A stretch of 64,000 nucleotides of DNA from Kribbella caucasensis. GTDB taxonomy: Bacteria; Actinomycetota; Actinomycetes; Propionibacteriales; Kribbellaceae. The DNA lies in NCBI RefSeq assembly GCF_004361855.1, contig NZ_SNWQ01000015.1, positions 62,001-126,000 of the forward strand, written 5' to 3'. The first letter of the stretch is position 1, and the number at the start of each line of letters is the position of its first letter. Both the position numbers and the translations under genes were made by a program. Under the pieces are notes generated by a model. The model ran no database searches and was not told where the DNA came from. It saw only the letters and a list, made by a program, of their open reading frames with translations. Positions 34,197-42,290 of this stretch are shown here, piece by piece.

Positions 34197-35750
34197 ATGA
34201 TCACCGCGCCTGACCTGGTCGTCGCCGTCGGCCCTGCCCTGTTCGAAGTGGTCGTCACCGGCAAGGGTGACGGCGAGGTCCGGGACGTGTTCCTGGCCGA
34301 ACCGCAGGAGCCCGGCACCGGACAGCCCGGTGACCTCGTCCTCGGACTCGGCCTGCGCAACGCGGAGGAGGCGGTCGAGCTGCTGGAGCGGTCCGCTGCA
34401 GGCAACGCGTCAGGTGTTGTACTACGAACCGGGCTGGCGCGGGACCCAGCAGTCGTGGCCACGGCCGAACGGTGGCTGCTCACCCTGATCGCGCTGCAGC
34501 CGAGTGTGACCTGGGCGCATGTGGTGTGGTTGCTGCGCGGTGTCATCGACCGGGCGGCCGCACCCAACTCCCCCGCTGCCGGGGACGCCGGAGTACACCA
34601 GGAGCTGTTCGCCCTCGCCGACGCCGCCGCCGCGATCGTGGACGCGCCGGTGACGATCGAGGACAACCAGTCGCGCGTGCTGGCGTACTCCTCCCAGCAC
34701 AGCCTCTCCGACGCCGACCCGGCCCGCGTATCGACGATCGTCGGCCGCCGGGTCCCTGCCGAGGTCATCGCGCACTACCGCGCCCGTGGGGTGTTCCGGC
34801 GGCTGGCACGGTCGAGTGAACCGTTCCTGGTGCCGCCGGGGCCCAACGTGCGCCCCCGGCTCGTCGTACCGGTCCGGGCTGGCGGGGAATGGCTCGGGTC
34901 GATCTGGGCGATGGTGGACGGCCCCGTCAGCGACGACGTGACCGCGGAGCTAAGCAACGCGGCGTCTGTACTCGCACTGCATCTACTGCGCATCCGGGCT
35001 CAAGCAGACGTTGCACGGCGCAGCGCGATTGACCGTCTGCGCACTGTGTTGCGGCAGTTCTCCCCCGACTCCCCTGTCGACGTACGGCTGCCACCAGCGC
35101 CGTGGCGGGTGGTCGCCCTCGCTTCGCCCAGCGGGTACGACGTACCGCAGGAGCTGGATCTGTGGGAGTCGACCGGTCGCCGGTACGGGTGGAGTGAACC
35201 CCTCCTGGCAGACCTGGACGGCACAGTGCTCGCAGTCGTGTCGGACGACCGCGACGGCCCCGGTTCGTGGCGCTGGTTGCGCAAGCTGATCGCTGACCAG
35301 GCCAAAGACTCCCCTGGTACCGCCGCAGTGGCCGGTGGGCTCGCGCGTTACCCCGCGGACCTCCCCAGTTCCCGGGCCGAGGCGGTCGAACTACTAGGAC
35401 TCGTACGCCGCGGAGTCGCCCAGGGCCCCGTACTACGGGTCGAGCAGGCGTGGCACATCCTCACAGTGCACAGAGCAGTCACGTCCCTCGACACCACGAA
35501 GATGGACGGACCACTGGCCACGTTGCTGCGGCACGACATCGAGCACGACACCGGGTACGTCGAAACGCTGCAGGCGTGGCTCGACTATCCCGGCCAACCA
35601 CAACGGGCGGCCAAGGAACTCCACCTGCACACGAACACCCTGCGGCACCGGATGCGCCGGATCGGCGAGATCGCGGACCTGGACCTGTCCGAGCCGCGTG
35701 AACGCCTCGCGTTGCAACTGCAGATCGCCGCGGTCCGCACCGAACACTGA
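34197..35750 (+). CDS. PucR/CdaR-type transcriptional regulator
   Basis: 517 residues. The N-terminal PucR-like domain is followed by a GAF-like sensor region (about 140-270) and a C-terminal helix-turn-helix typical of the family (AAKELHLHTNTLRHRMRRIG near 470-490). Such regulators sense small nitrogenous or sugar metabolites and usually activate a neighbouring gene. It diverges from the dadA-like gene. No clear ribosome site precedes the ATG at 34197, so leaderless or weakly translated expression is possible. Confidence 0.88.
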   Translation: MITAPDLVVAVGPALFEVVVTGKGDGEVRDVFLAEPQEPGTGQPGDLVLGLGLRNAEEAVELLERSAAGNASGVVLRTGLARDPAVVATAERWLLTLIALQPSVTWAHVVWLLRGVIDRAAAPNSPAAGDAGVHQELFALADAAAAIVDAPVTIEDNQSRVLAYSSQHSLSDADPARVSTIVGRRVPAEVIAHYRARGVFRRLARSSEPFLVPPGPNVRPRLVVPVRAGGEWLGSIWAMVDGPVSDDVTAELSNAASVLALHLLRIRAQADVARRSAIDRLRTVLRQFSPDSPVDVRLPPAPWRVVALASPSGYDVPQELDLWESTGRRYGWSEPLLADLDGTVLAVVSDDRDGPGSWRWLRKLIADQAKDSPGTAAVAGGLARYPADLPSSRAEAVELLGLVRRGVAQGPVLRVEQAWHILTVHRAVTSLDTTKMDGPLATLLRHDIEHDTGYVETLQAWLDYPGQPQRAAKELHLHTNTLRHRMRRIGEIADLDLSEPRERLALQLQIAAVRTEH

Positions 35751-35770
35751 ACCAGTTCAGTCACTGGTTC
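35749..35770 (+). terminator. Small hairpin at the pucR stop
   Basis: gaaccagt (35749-35756) pairs perfectly with actggttc (35763-35770) and is followed by ggtcaaaacc. The left arm overlaps the TGA stop codon. Confidence 0.4.
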
Positions 35771-35961
35771 GGTCAAAACCCCATCAAGACAGGAAAAAGG
35801 GTCACAAACGTCCAGCTGACGTTGAGATCTTCACCACAGCGCCAAGTAACAAGGCTTCATATTCCGGCAACGGTTGAGCAACATCCGCCTGGAAAAGTAC
35901 TGCTCAGAAGGAACGAGGTTCCACCGCTCGCACAAGCCGCGGGATCTCCTCCCAGGACTGT

Positions 35962-36052
35962 CCCAGCCTTTCACCAGGAGGCTGGGGCGCCGTCCCAGCC
36001 TTTCACCAGGAGGCTGGGGCGGGTGGTCCGAGCTTTTCACCAGGAAGCTCGG
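35962..36052. repeat. Three tandem hairpins with compensatory stem changes
   Basis: Three stem-loops share the loop ttcaccagg. Stems are cccagcct/aggctggg at 35962-35986 and 35994-36018, and ccgagctt/aagctcgg at 36028-36052. In the third copy stem positions 3 and 7 change on both sides, so pairing is kept. Spacing is 32 and 34 bp. The array lies in the 401-bp gap between convergent pucR and the flavoprotein gene and may act as a terminator cluster or structured RNA. The first 200 bases of the gap hold nothing else I recognise. Confidence 0.8.
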
Positions 36053-36061
36053 CCCAAAGCG

Positions 36062-36099
36062 TGTGGCCCGGCGGTTGTCTGAGCGATCGCCGGGCCACA
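36062..36099. terminator. 12-bp stem hairpin after the phenolic-lipid operon
   Basis: tgtggcccggcg (36062-36073) pairs perfectly with cgccgggccaca (36088-36099) around a 14-base loop. It lies 53 bp beyond the flavoprotein stop on the minus strand. It is the strongest simple terminator candidate in this gap. Confidence 0.65.
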
Positions 36100-36151
36100 G
36101 CGCTGTCTCCGGGCAAAAACTCAGGGCCCAAAACGCTCAGGGCCAAAGCGC

Positions 36152-37165
36152 TCAGGCCAGCCGGTTGACGATCGCACCGTAGACAGCAGGCAGCCGAGCG
36201 GCGGCCGGCACGATCCGGGGAGCGAGCAACGACCTGTTCCGGGCCCAGAGCAACGAAGCGGTCAGGAACCGGCACTCCCAGGACACCCGCCGCCAGGCCG
36301 CCTCGTACGAAGCCGCATCGTCCCGCTCGACACAGCGCACGAGTTCGGCCGACGTCCGCAACGCCACCGCGATCCCCTCCCCTGTCAGCGCATCGACGTA
36401 CCCGGCCGCGTCACCCACCAACAGCACCCGCCCCGCCACCCGCCGCCGGACGACCTGCCGCAACGGTCCCGCCCCCATCACGGACGACGCGGCCTCCGCC
36501 TCCCCCAGCCGCTGCCGCAGCCGCGGAAAGGCGTCGAGATGTGAGTCGAAGGAACCGCGGGCCGAGGTGAGGATCGCAACCCCGACCACGTCATCGGAGA
36601 CCGGAGTCACGTACGCCTCACCCAACGCGGACCAGTAGACCTCGACGAGATCAGTCCAAGGCCGAATCGAGTAATGCCGGCGCAGCCCCCGCCGGACGTC
36701 TCCGGCACGGCCGGCCAGGGAGAGTTGGCGGCGGATCGGCGAATGAAGACCGTCAGCCGCAGCCAGATACCGTGCAGTGAGTCCGGCCGCCGTGACGGAG
36801 GCGCTGTTCTGTACGACGGCGCCAACCCGATCCCGAATCACCGGAACGCCAAGAGAACACAACCGCTCATGCAAAGCCCGATGCAACGTCGTTCGCCGTA
36901 CGCCCAGTCCCGGGCCGGCGCGAAAACGGGCGTCAACCGAAAAACGACCATCAAGATAACGAATGCCGTAAAACGGCCGCCCGTCCAACGAAACACCCAG
37001 CCGCTCGAGATACGAAGCCGCACTGTGCGCGATCCCCTCACCACACGCCTTGTCGATCGGCGCCTCCCGCGGCTCGATCACGACCACCTCGAGCCCGGCG
37101 AGCGCGGCCCGGATCGCCGTCGCCGCACCCGCGGGACCGCCACCGGCGACCAGGAGATCGATCAC
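36152..37165 (-). CDS. FAD-dependent oxidoreductase/hydroxylase, SrsC-like
   Basis: 337 residues. The GTG at 37165 overlaps the stop of the methyltransferase gene (GTGA); the frame stays open further upstream but that part is antisense to real coding. GGGPAG near 8-13 binds FAD, and GDAAGYVDALTGEGI near 245-260 is the second FAD motif, as in geranylgeranyl-reductase and aromatic-hydroxylase families. In the srsABC operon of Streptomyces griseus the third gene is a flavoprotein that hydroxylates alkylresorcinols to quinones; here gene order is the same, so that role is inferred. Confidence 0.8.
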   Translation of the reverse strand: MIDLLVAGGGPAGAATAIRAALAGLEVVVIEPREAPIDKACGEGIAHSAASYLERLGVSLDGRPFYGIRYLDGRFSVDARFRAGPGLGVRRTTLHRALHERLCSLGVPVIRDRVGAVVQNSASVTAAGLTARYLAAADGLHSPIRRQLSLAGRAGDVRRGLRRHYSIRPWTDLVEVYWSALGEAYVTPVSDDVVGVAILTSARGSFDSHLDAFPRLRQRLGEAEAASSVMGAGPLRQVVRRRVAGRVLLVGDAAGYVDALTGEGIAVALRTSAELVRCVERDDAASYEAAWRRVSWECRFLTASLLWARNRSLLAPRIVPAAARLPAVYGAIVNRLA

Positions 37166-37701
37166 TTCGCCGGCGCCGCGCCCAGTACGGTGGCCAGCGC
37201 CGCCTCCTCGGCCCGGATCCGGACCGCCAGCAGCGGAACGTTCAGCACCGTGAACACCAGCGCCGTGATCCACGCCGTGTGAACCAACGGCAACGCGATC
37301 CCCTCCAGGACCACCGCGACGTAGTTGGGGTGCCTCACCCACCGATAAGGGCCAGCGGCAACCAATGACAACCCCGGTACGACGATCACCCGGGTGTTCC
37401 ACTGCCGGCCGAGCACCGTGATGCACCACCAGCGCAGTCCCTGCGCGAGCACGACCACCGCCAGCATCACGAAACCGAGCCAAGGTACGAACGGCCGATC
37501 CGCCACGATCGCCTCGACCAGACACCCCGCGAGCAACCCGGTGTGCAGCACCACCATGAACGGGTAATGCCCCTTGCCCGACTCGACCCCACCCTGCGCG
37601 AAACTCCACGCCGCATTGCGCAGCGACACCACCAGCTCGGCCACCCGTTCGAACCCGACCAGCAGCACGAGACCGGCGTACAGCCACAACGATCCAGCCA
37701 T
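37162..37701 (-). CDS. Isoprenylcysteine methyltransferase-type methyltransferase, SrsB-like
   Basis: 179 residues from ATG 37701, which shares bases with the PKS stop (TGATG). Four or five membrane helices, with the conserved GPYRWVRHPNYVAVVLEG near 118-135, the SAM-binding ICMT signature. In phenolic-lipid operons this type of enzyme O-methylates the resorcinol or pyrone product of the PKS. It lies between a type III PKS and a flavoprotein gene, both coupled. Confidence 0.85.
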   Translation of the reverse strand: MAGSLWLYAGLVLLVGFERVAELVVSLRNAAWSFAQGGVESGKGHYPFMVVLHTGLLAGCLVEAIVADRPFVPWLGFVMLAVVVLAQGLRWWCITVLGRQWNTRVIVVPGLSLVAAGPYRWVRHPNYVAVVLEGIALPLVHTAWITALVFTVLNVPLLAVRIRAEEAALATVLGAAPAK

Positions 37702-38744
37702 CACCACTCCAGCAGGACGAGTTCGGAACAGAAGCCAGGCCCCATCGCCAACAGCAACCCCATCCCCGTAGGATCCAGCCGCAGGGTGTCACCGAGCACG
37801 TGCAGCACCGACGAGGACGACAAGTTGCCCACGGCGTCGAGCGATCGCCAGGTCAGCTCCAACGCACCCGGCCGCAGCTCCAAAGTCTCGGACACCGCCT
37901 CCAGCACCTTCGGCCCACCCGGATGACTCACCCACGTCCCGATCTCCGGCACCGTCAGCCCGTGCATAGCCAGAAACGCCTGCACGTCCCCACCCAGATA
38001 CTTCCGTACGACGTCCGGCACGTCCGCCCCGAGCACGATCCGGAAACCACCCGACCCGACGTCCCACCCCATCACCCGCTCGGACTCCGGATACAACCGG
38101 CTCCGTGTCGCCACCACGGACGGCCCAGCGGCCGGAACCTCGGATCCCGTCATCACCACCGCAGCCGCGCCGTCGCCGAACAACGCCCCGCCGACCAGAT
38201 TCGGCAGCGAGGCGTCATCCCGCTGCAGCGTCAGCGAGCACAGCTCCACCGACAACAGAACAGCCACGTGCGTTGGCCAGGCCTTCAAGTAGTCATGCAC
38301 CCGCGCGATCCCGGCCGCCCCACCGACACAGCCGAGCCCGAACAACGGCACCCGCTTCACGTCCTCCCGCAGCCCGAGCCGCAGCGCCACCCGCGCATCG
38401 ATCGAAGGGGCCGCTATCCCGGTCACGGTCGTGAACATCAACAGGTCGACATCCTCGACCCCCAACCCGGCCGCCGCGAGCGCACCACTCACCGCCTCGG
38501 CACCGAGATCGACCGCCGTGGCGATCCACGCGTCGTTGGCCTCGCCGAAGTCCTTCAGTACGGCGTACTGCTCCAGCGGCAGGGCCAGGTGTCGATGGGA
38601 GACGCCCGCGTTCTCGTGCAGCCGCCGGAGCAGGGCGTGACCCTTGCCGTCGGGCAGGCAGATCGCGGCGAACGCGTCGGTGAGCTCCGACTGCGGATAG
38701 CGGTACGGCGGCAACGCGGCCTGCACCGCTGCGATCCGCGTCAT
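37701..38744 (-). CDS. Type III polyketide synthase, SrsA-like
   Basis: 347 residues from ATG 38744. The catalytic Cys sits in LFGLGCVGGAAGIARVHDYL near 140-160, His in WVSHPGGPKVLEAV, and Asn in GNLSSSSVLHVL. It belongs to the chalcone-synthase family, joining malonyl-CoA units onto a starter. With the coupled ICMT-type methyltransferase and flavoprotein it matches the alkylresorcinol/alkylpyrone operon srsABC. The starter (fatty acyl or other) cannot be told from sequence by eye. Confidence 0.9.
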   Translation of the reverse strand: MTRIAAVQAALPPYRYPQSELTDAFAAICLPDGKGHALLRRLHENAGVSHRHLALPLEQYAVLKDFGEANDAWIATAVDLGAEAVSGALAAAGLGVEDVDLLMFTTVTGIAAPSIDARVALRLGLREDVKRVPLFGLGCVGGAAGIARVHDYLKAWPTHVAVLLSVELCSLTLQRDDASLPNLVGGALFGDGAAAVVMTGSEVPAAGPSVVATRSRLYPESERVMGWDVGSGGFRIVLGADVPDVVRKYLGGDVQAFLAMHGLTVPEIGTWVSHPGGPKVLEAVSETLELRPGALELTWRSLDAVGNLSSSSVLHVLGDTLRLDPTGMGLLLAMGPGFCSELVLLEW

Positions 38745-38762
38745 CGTGACATCGTTGCTTCG

Positions 38763-39590
38763 GTGAGAGGCATCCACAACCTCGGCCGGACACTCCTCGG
38801 TCTCGCGCTGGCCTGCCATCCCGGGCCGACGGTCGCCGTCACCGCGCTCGTCACCGCGATCGCCTGGTCGGCGGGCCGCAGCCCGGCCGGGTGTCTCCTC
38901 GTCGCCGCAACCATCCTCACGGGCCACCTCTCGATCGGCTGGAGCAATGACGCGATTGATGCCGTCCGCGACACCATTGTGAACCGGAAGGACAAGCCGA
39001 TCGTGCTCGGCTTGGTGAGTCGCCGGACACTCTGGATCGGTGCCTACGTCATGCTCGCCTTCACCATTCCGGTATCCCTCGCGAACGGCGCCTTGGCCGG
39101 CCTGGTCCATCTCCTCTTCGTCGCCTGCGCCTGGGCCTACAACCTCGGCCTCAAGTCGACCCCATTCTCCTGGGCCCCGTACGCCGTTGCGTTCGGCGGC
39201 CTCCCCTCGTTCGTCACGCTCGGCACCACCGACACCTGGGCGCCCTGGTGGGCCACCACGGCTACAGCACTCCTCGGAATCGGCGCGCACCTGGCGAACG
39301 TCGTACCGGATCTCGCGGACGATCTCGCGACCGGTGTCCGCGGCTGGCCGCAACGCCTCGGTCAGGCTGCCCGCCTGATCGCACCGCTCCCGCTCGCCAC
39401 AGCCACCGTCCTTCTCACCGTTGCCCCGAGCGGCCCCGTCGGCGTAATCGGCTGGCTCGCACTCGGGATAGTGGCGGCACTTCTCGCGGTGATCGTCGCC
39501 TGGAAGGAGGCGCCGTTCCTGCTCACGATCGCGGTCGCCGTGGTGAGCGTCGTCGTACTGGTCATCCGCGGCGACGCCCTGGTGCCATAG
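38763..39590 (+). CDS. UbiA family prenyltransferase
   Basis: 275 residues from GTG 38763. Multiple membrane helices; the N-terminus ACHPGPTVAVTAL (about 18-30) is typical of actinobacterial UbiA proteins. The first Asp motif is SNDAIDAVRD (61-70) and the second PDLADDLATG near 182, together binding the prenyl diphosphate with Mg2+. It would attach a prenyl chain to an aromatic acceptor. Only 18 bp separate its start from the divergent PKS start, suggesting linked regulation and a prenylated polyketide product, which is inference. Confidence 0.85.
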   Translation: MRGIHNLGRTLLGLALACHPGPTVAVTALVTAIAWSAGRSPAGCLLVAATILTGHLSIGWSNDAIDAVRDTIVNRKDKPIVLGLVSRRTLWIGAYVMLAFTIPVSLANGALAGLVHLLFVACAWAYNLGLKSTPFSWAPYAVAFGGLPSFVTLGTTDTWAPWWATTATALLGIGAHLANVVPDLADDLATGVRGWPQRLGQAARLIAPLPLATATVLLTVAPSGPVGVIGWLALGIVAALLAVIVAWKEAPFLLTIAVAVVSVVVLVIRGDALVP

Positions 39591-40470
39591 GGGTTTCCAC
39601 CGTGTCGGGTTTGAGCGGTGCGTTGCTGCCGAGGATTGCGGCGGTCAGGGCCTCGGCCGGTTCCTTCGCGGCTCGCGGGTTGGTGATCAGGACCAGGTCG
39701 ATCGGCGGCAGTTCGGGCAGACCCGTACTCGGCGGCGGCTCGACCAGGTCGGCCGGCATCAGCGACCGGGCAAAGATCGCGATTCCGAGCCCGGCCCGGA
39801 CCGCGGCCAGCACCCCGTTGACGCCACGCACGATGCAGGTGATCCGGCAGGACCGCCCGGCCTGTTCCAGCGTCTGAACACCGAGCGAACGACTGAGGCT
39901 GGGGGCCTGATAGGCCACTAGCGGCACCGGACCGTCCGGGGCGATCCGGGTGCCGTTGATGCCGGCCCAGACCAGCGGATCCCGGCGGACCAGCCGGCCG
40001 TTCGGCTCGTAGCCGCCGCCGGTCGGATGCTTCACGTACGCCAGATCGAGGTGCCCCGATTCCACCCGGCGGAGCAGGTTGGGGCTCTGCGCGACGGTCA
40101 GCTCCAGGTCGATCCGCGGATAGAGCTGCCGGAAGTCGCGCAGGATCCGCGGCAGCGGCGTGAGCGCGAGGTCGTCGGTCACGCCGAACCGCAGCCGGCC
40201 GCGCAGCTCCGACCCGGTGAAGTAGCCGACCGCCTCCTCGTGCGCGGCGAGGATGGTCCGGGCGAATCCGGCCATCGCCTCGCCGTCCGCGGTCAGCGTC
40301 ACCGTCCGGGTGTCCCGGACGAACAGCGGCCGGCCGACGGCGGTCTCCAGTTTGCGGACGTGCTGGCTCACCGTCGGCTGCCGGATGCCGAGCCGCTCGG
40401 CCGCCTGGGTGAAGCTGAGCGACTGCGCCACGGCAAGGAACGTGCGCAGCTGATCCGGGTCGTACGCCAC
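39562..40470 (-). CDS. LysR family regulator
   Basis: 302 residues from GTG 40470, preceded by AAGGGGAG at good distance (an ATG five codons earlier is an alternative). N-terminal winged HTH (LSFTQAAERLGIRQPTVSQH near 18-37), then the LysR effector domain. It diverges from an MFS transporter gene; the 174-bp gap contains two ccatagc[ga]ggac repeats 16 bp apart that could be its sites. Its 3' end overlaps the convergent UbiA gene by 29 bp. Confidence 0.88.
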   Translation of the reverse strand: MAYDPDQLRTFLAVAQSLSFTQAAERLGIRQPTVSQHVRKLETAVGRPLFVRDTRTVTLTADGEAMAGFARTILAAHEEAVGYFTGSELRGRLRFGVTDDLALTPLPRILRDFRQLYPRIDLELTVAQSPNLLRRVESGHLDLAYVKHPTGGGYEPNGRLVRRDPLVWAGINGTRIAPDGPVPLVAYQAPSLSRSLGVQTLEQAGRSCRITCIVRGVNGVLAAVRAGLGIAIFARSLMPADLVEPPPSTGLPELPPIDLVLITNPRAAKEPAEALTAAILGSNAPLKPDTVETPMAPGRRRG

Positions 40471-40644
40471 CGGTCTCCCCTTCATCCAACATTCCCCAGT
40501 TGTCCATCTGCCCCGACCATAGCGGGACACAGCCATAGCAGGACGCAATAAGACTAATAGGAGTAATTCTCTGTCGGAATCCGGCCCGGACCGGTGAGGA
40601 TGGTGCCGACCTCCCCTGCACGTCCACTTGCGTAAGGTTGAAAC

Positions 40645-42180
40645 TTGAGCACCCGGGCCACCGGTTCCGTCCATGTCCCCGACTTCCACACCCACCGAAC
40701 GAACCCTCCAAGCCCTCCGGGCGAGTTGCCGCCGGCCCAGCGCCGGCCCGGCTTCCGGGATACCTTCAGCGCATTGCAGGTGCGGAACTTCCGGCTTCTG
40801 GTCAGCGGTCTGCTGGCCTGCTCGATCGGCGGCTGGGTCCAGCGCATCGCCCAGGACTGGCTGGTGCTGACGCTGACCGGCAGCGCCACCGCGGTGGGCA
40901 TCACCACCGCGCTGCAGTTCCTGCCCACCCTCCTGCTCGGCATGTACGGCGGGGTCATCGCCGACCGGTTCCCGAAACGCAGGGTGCTGCTCGTCACCCA
41001 GGCGACGATGGGCAGCATCGCCGCGATCCTCGCGGTGCTCGCCTTCACCGGCGACGTGCAGGTCTGGCAGGTCTACACGATGGCGCTGGCGCTCGGCCTG
41101 GCCACCGCCGTCGACAACCCGACCCGGCAGTCCTTCGTCACCGAGCTGGTCGAGAAGGACCGGCTCCGGAACGCGATCAGCATGGTCTCGTCCACCTTCC
41201 AGCTCGGCAGCCTGATCGGCCCGGCGCTCGGCGGTGCGATGGTCGGCGTACTCGGCACCGGCTGGTCGTTCGCGGTGAACGCGGCAACCTTCTTCGTCTC
41301 CATCTCCGCGCTGTTGCGGATGCGCGAGCACGAGATGCCGGGCCTGAACGCGGCCCGGAAGGCGAGCCAGGGGATGCGGATCCGCGACGGCCTCCGCGAC
41401 GGCTTCCGGTACGCCGTCCACGAACCGGCCGTGCGCTGGGCGATCGTGCTGGTCGGAATCTTCGGCATGTTCACCATCAGCCTGGCGGTCACCCTGACCG
41501 CGTTCGCCGACATCGTCTTCAACACCGGCGCGACCGGGTACGGCGTCCTCAACTCGGTGGTCGCGGCCGGCGCGCTGATCGGCGCGCTGTTGTCGGCCCG
41601 GCGGATCCGGCCGACCCGGCTTCGCAACCTGGTCGGGATCGCCTCGCTGCTGGCGATCACCGAGATGCTCGCGGCGATCCAGCCGTCACTGTGGACCTTC
41701 CTGCCACTGCTCGCCGCCCTCGGCATGGCCACGCTGATGTTCCTCACCGCGGCCCAGTCGATGGTCCAGCTGACCACACCGGACGGACTGCGCGGCCGGG
41801 TCTCCGGGCTCTACAACCTGGTCTTCATCGGCGGCGGCGCGATCGGCGGTCCGCTGGTCGGTTTCATCGCCGAGCACTGGGGAGCGCGGGTCAGCCTGCT
41901 GATGGCCGGGCTGATTCCGGCGATCGCGACCGTCGCGATCGGGATCAAGCTGGCCCGGGCCGGGCGCTTCCGGCTCATCCTGGTCCGGACCCCCCGCTCC
42001 CCCTGGCACCAGCCACCTGTGCGGCTCGGCCTCGAGCAGACCCCGGTACGGATCGCCCGTCCCGAATCGCCTGTACCCACTCCGTCCCGCCCCTTCGTGA
42101 TCGGCCGCCGCCGGCACGCCCGGAGCGACCCGCACACCCGCCCAACTCGCACGACGCGTCGCAAACCCCTGCACCACTGA
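40645..42180 (+). CDS. MFS transporter (EntS-like)
   Basis: 511 residues. The likely start is TTG 40645 behind AAGG; no ATG fits better. Twelve membrane helices between about 52 and 440, with the MFS loop GGVIADRFPKRRVLLV near 101-116. This branch (MFS_3, with EntS and macrolide exporters) exports small molecules. The C-terminal 75 residues are cytoplasmic and Arg/Pro-rich. The LysR gene diverges from it and may control it. It is not clearly part of the PKS cluster, though export of that product is possible. Confidence 0.85.
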   Translation: MSTRATGSVHVPDFHTHRTNPPSPPGELPPAQRRPGFRDTFSALQVRNFRLLVSGLLACSIGGWVQRIAQDWLVLTLTGSATAVGITTALQFLPTLLLGMYGGVIADRFPKRRVLLVTQATMGSIAAILAVLAFTGDVQVWQVYTMALALGLATAVDNPTRQSFVTELVEKDRLRNAISMVSSTFQLGSLIGPALGGAMVGVLGTGWSFAVNAATFFVSISALLRMREHEMPGLNAARKASQGMRIRDGLRDGFRYAVHEPAVRWAIVLVGIFGMFTISLAVTLTAFADIVFNTGATGYGVLNSVVAAGALIGALLSARRIRPTRLRNLVGIASLLAITEMLAAIQPSLWTFLPLLAALGMATLMFLTAAQSMVQLTTPDGLRGRVSGLYNLVFIGGGAIGGPLVGFIAEHWGARVSLLMAGLIPAIATVAIGIKLARAGRFRLILVRTPRSPWHQPPVRLGLEQTPVRIARPESPVPTPSRPFVIGRRRHARSDPHTRPTRTTRRKPLHH

Positions 42181-42217
42181 GGCCCCAGACACCCTCCGGG
42201 GACCTTGAACACCCTCC

Positions 42218-42256
42218 GGGGACCTCGGACACCGTATTTTCCTGTCCGAGGTCCCC
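42218..42256. terminator. Bidirectional 14-bp-stem terminator
   Basis: ggggacctcggaca (42218-42231) pairs perfectly with tgtccgaggtcccc (42243-42256). The loop contains tatttt. It lies between the convergent MFS and lysyl-oxidase-like genes. Just before it, acaccctccggggacct occurs twice in tandem (from about 42189 and 42209). Confidence 0.75.
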
Positions 42257-42290
42257 ACTTCTTGTCCGAACCCCCGCTTTCCTGCCCTGC

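Noticed and set aside
36152..37792. Extended 546-codon version of the flavoprotein
   Set aside because: The upstream part overlaps the methyltransferase gene in another frame; the FAD motif begins right after GTG 37165.
37701..39353. Extended 550-codon version of the type III PKS
   Set aside because: The extra 200 N-terminal residues are antisense to the UbiA gene and lack PKS similarity; the ATG at 38744 starts the normal family N-terminus.
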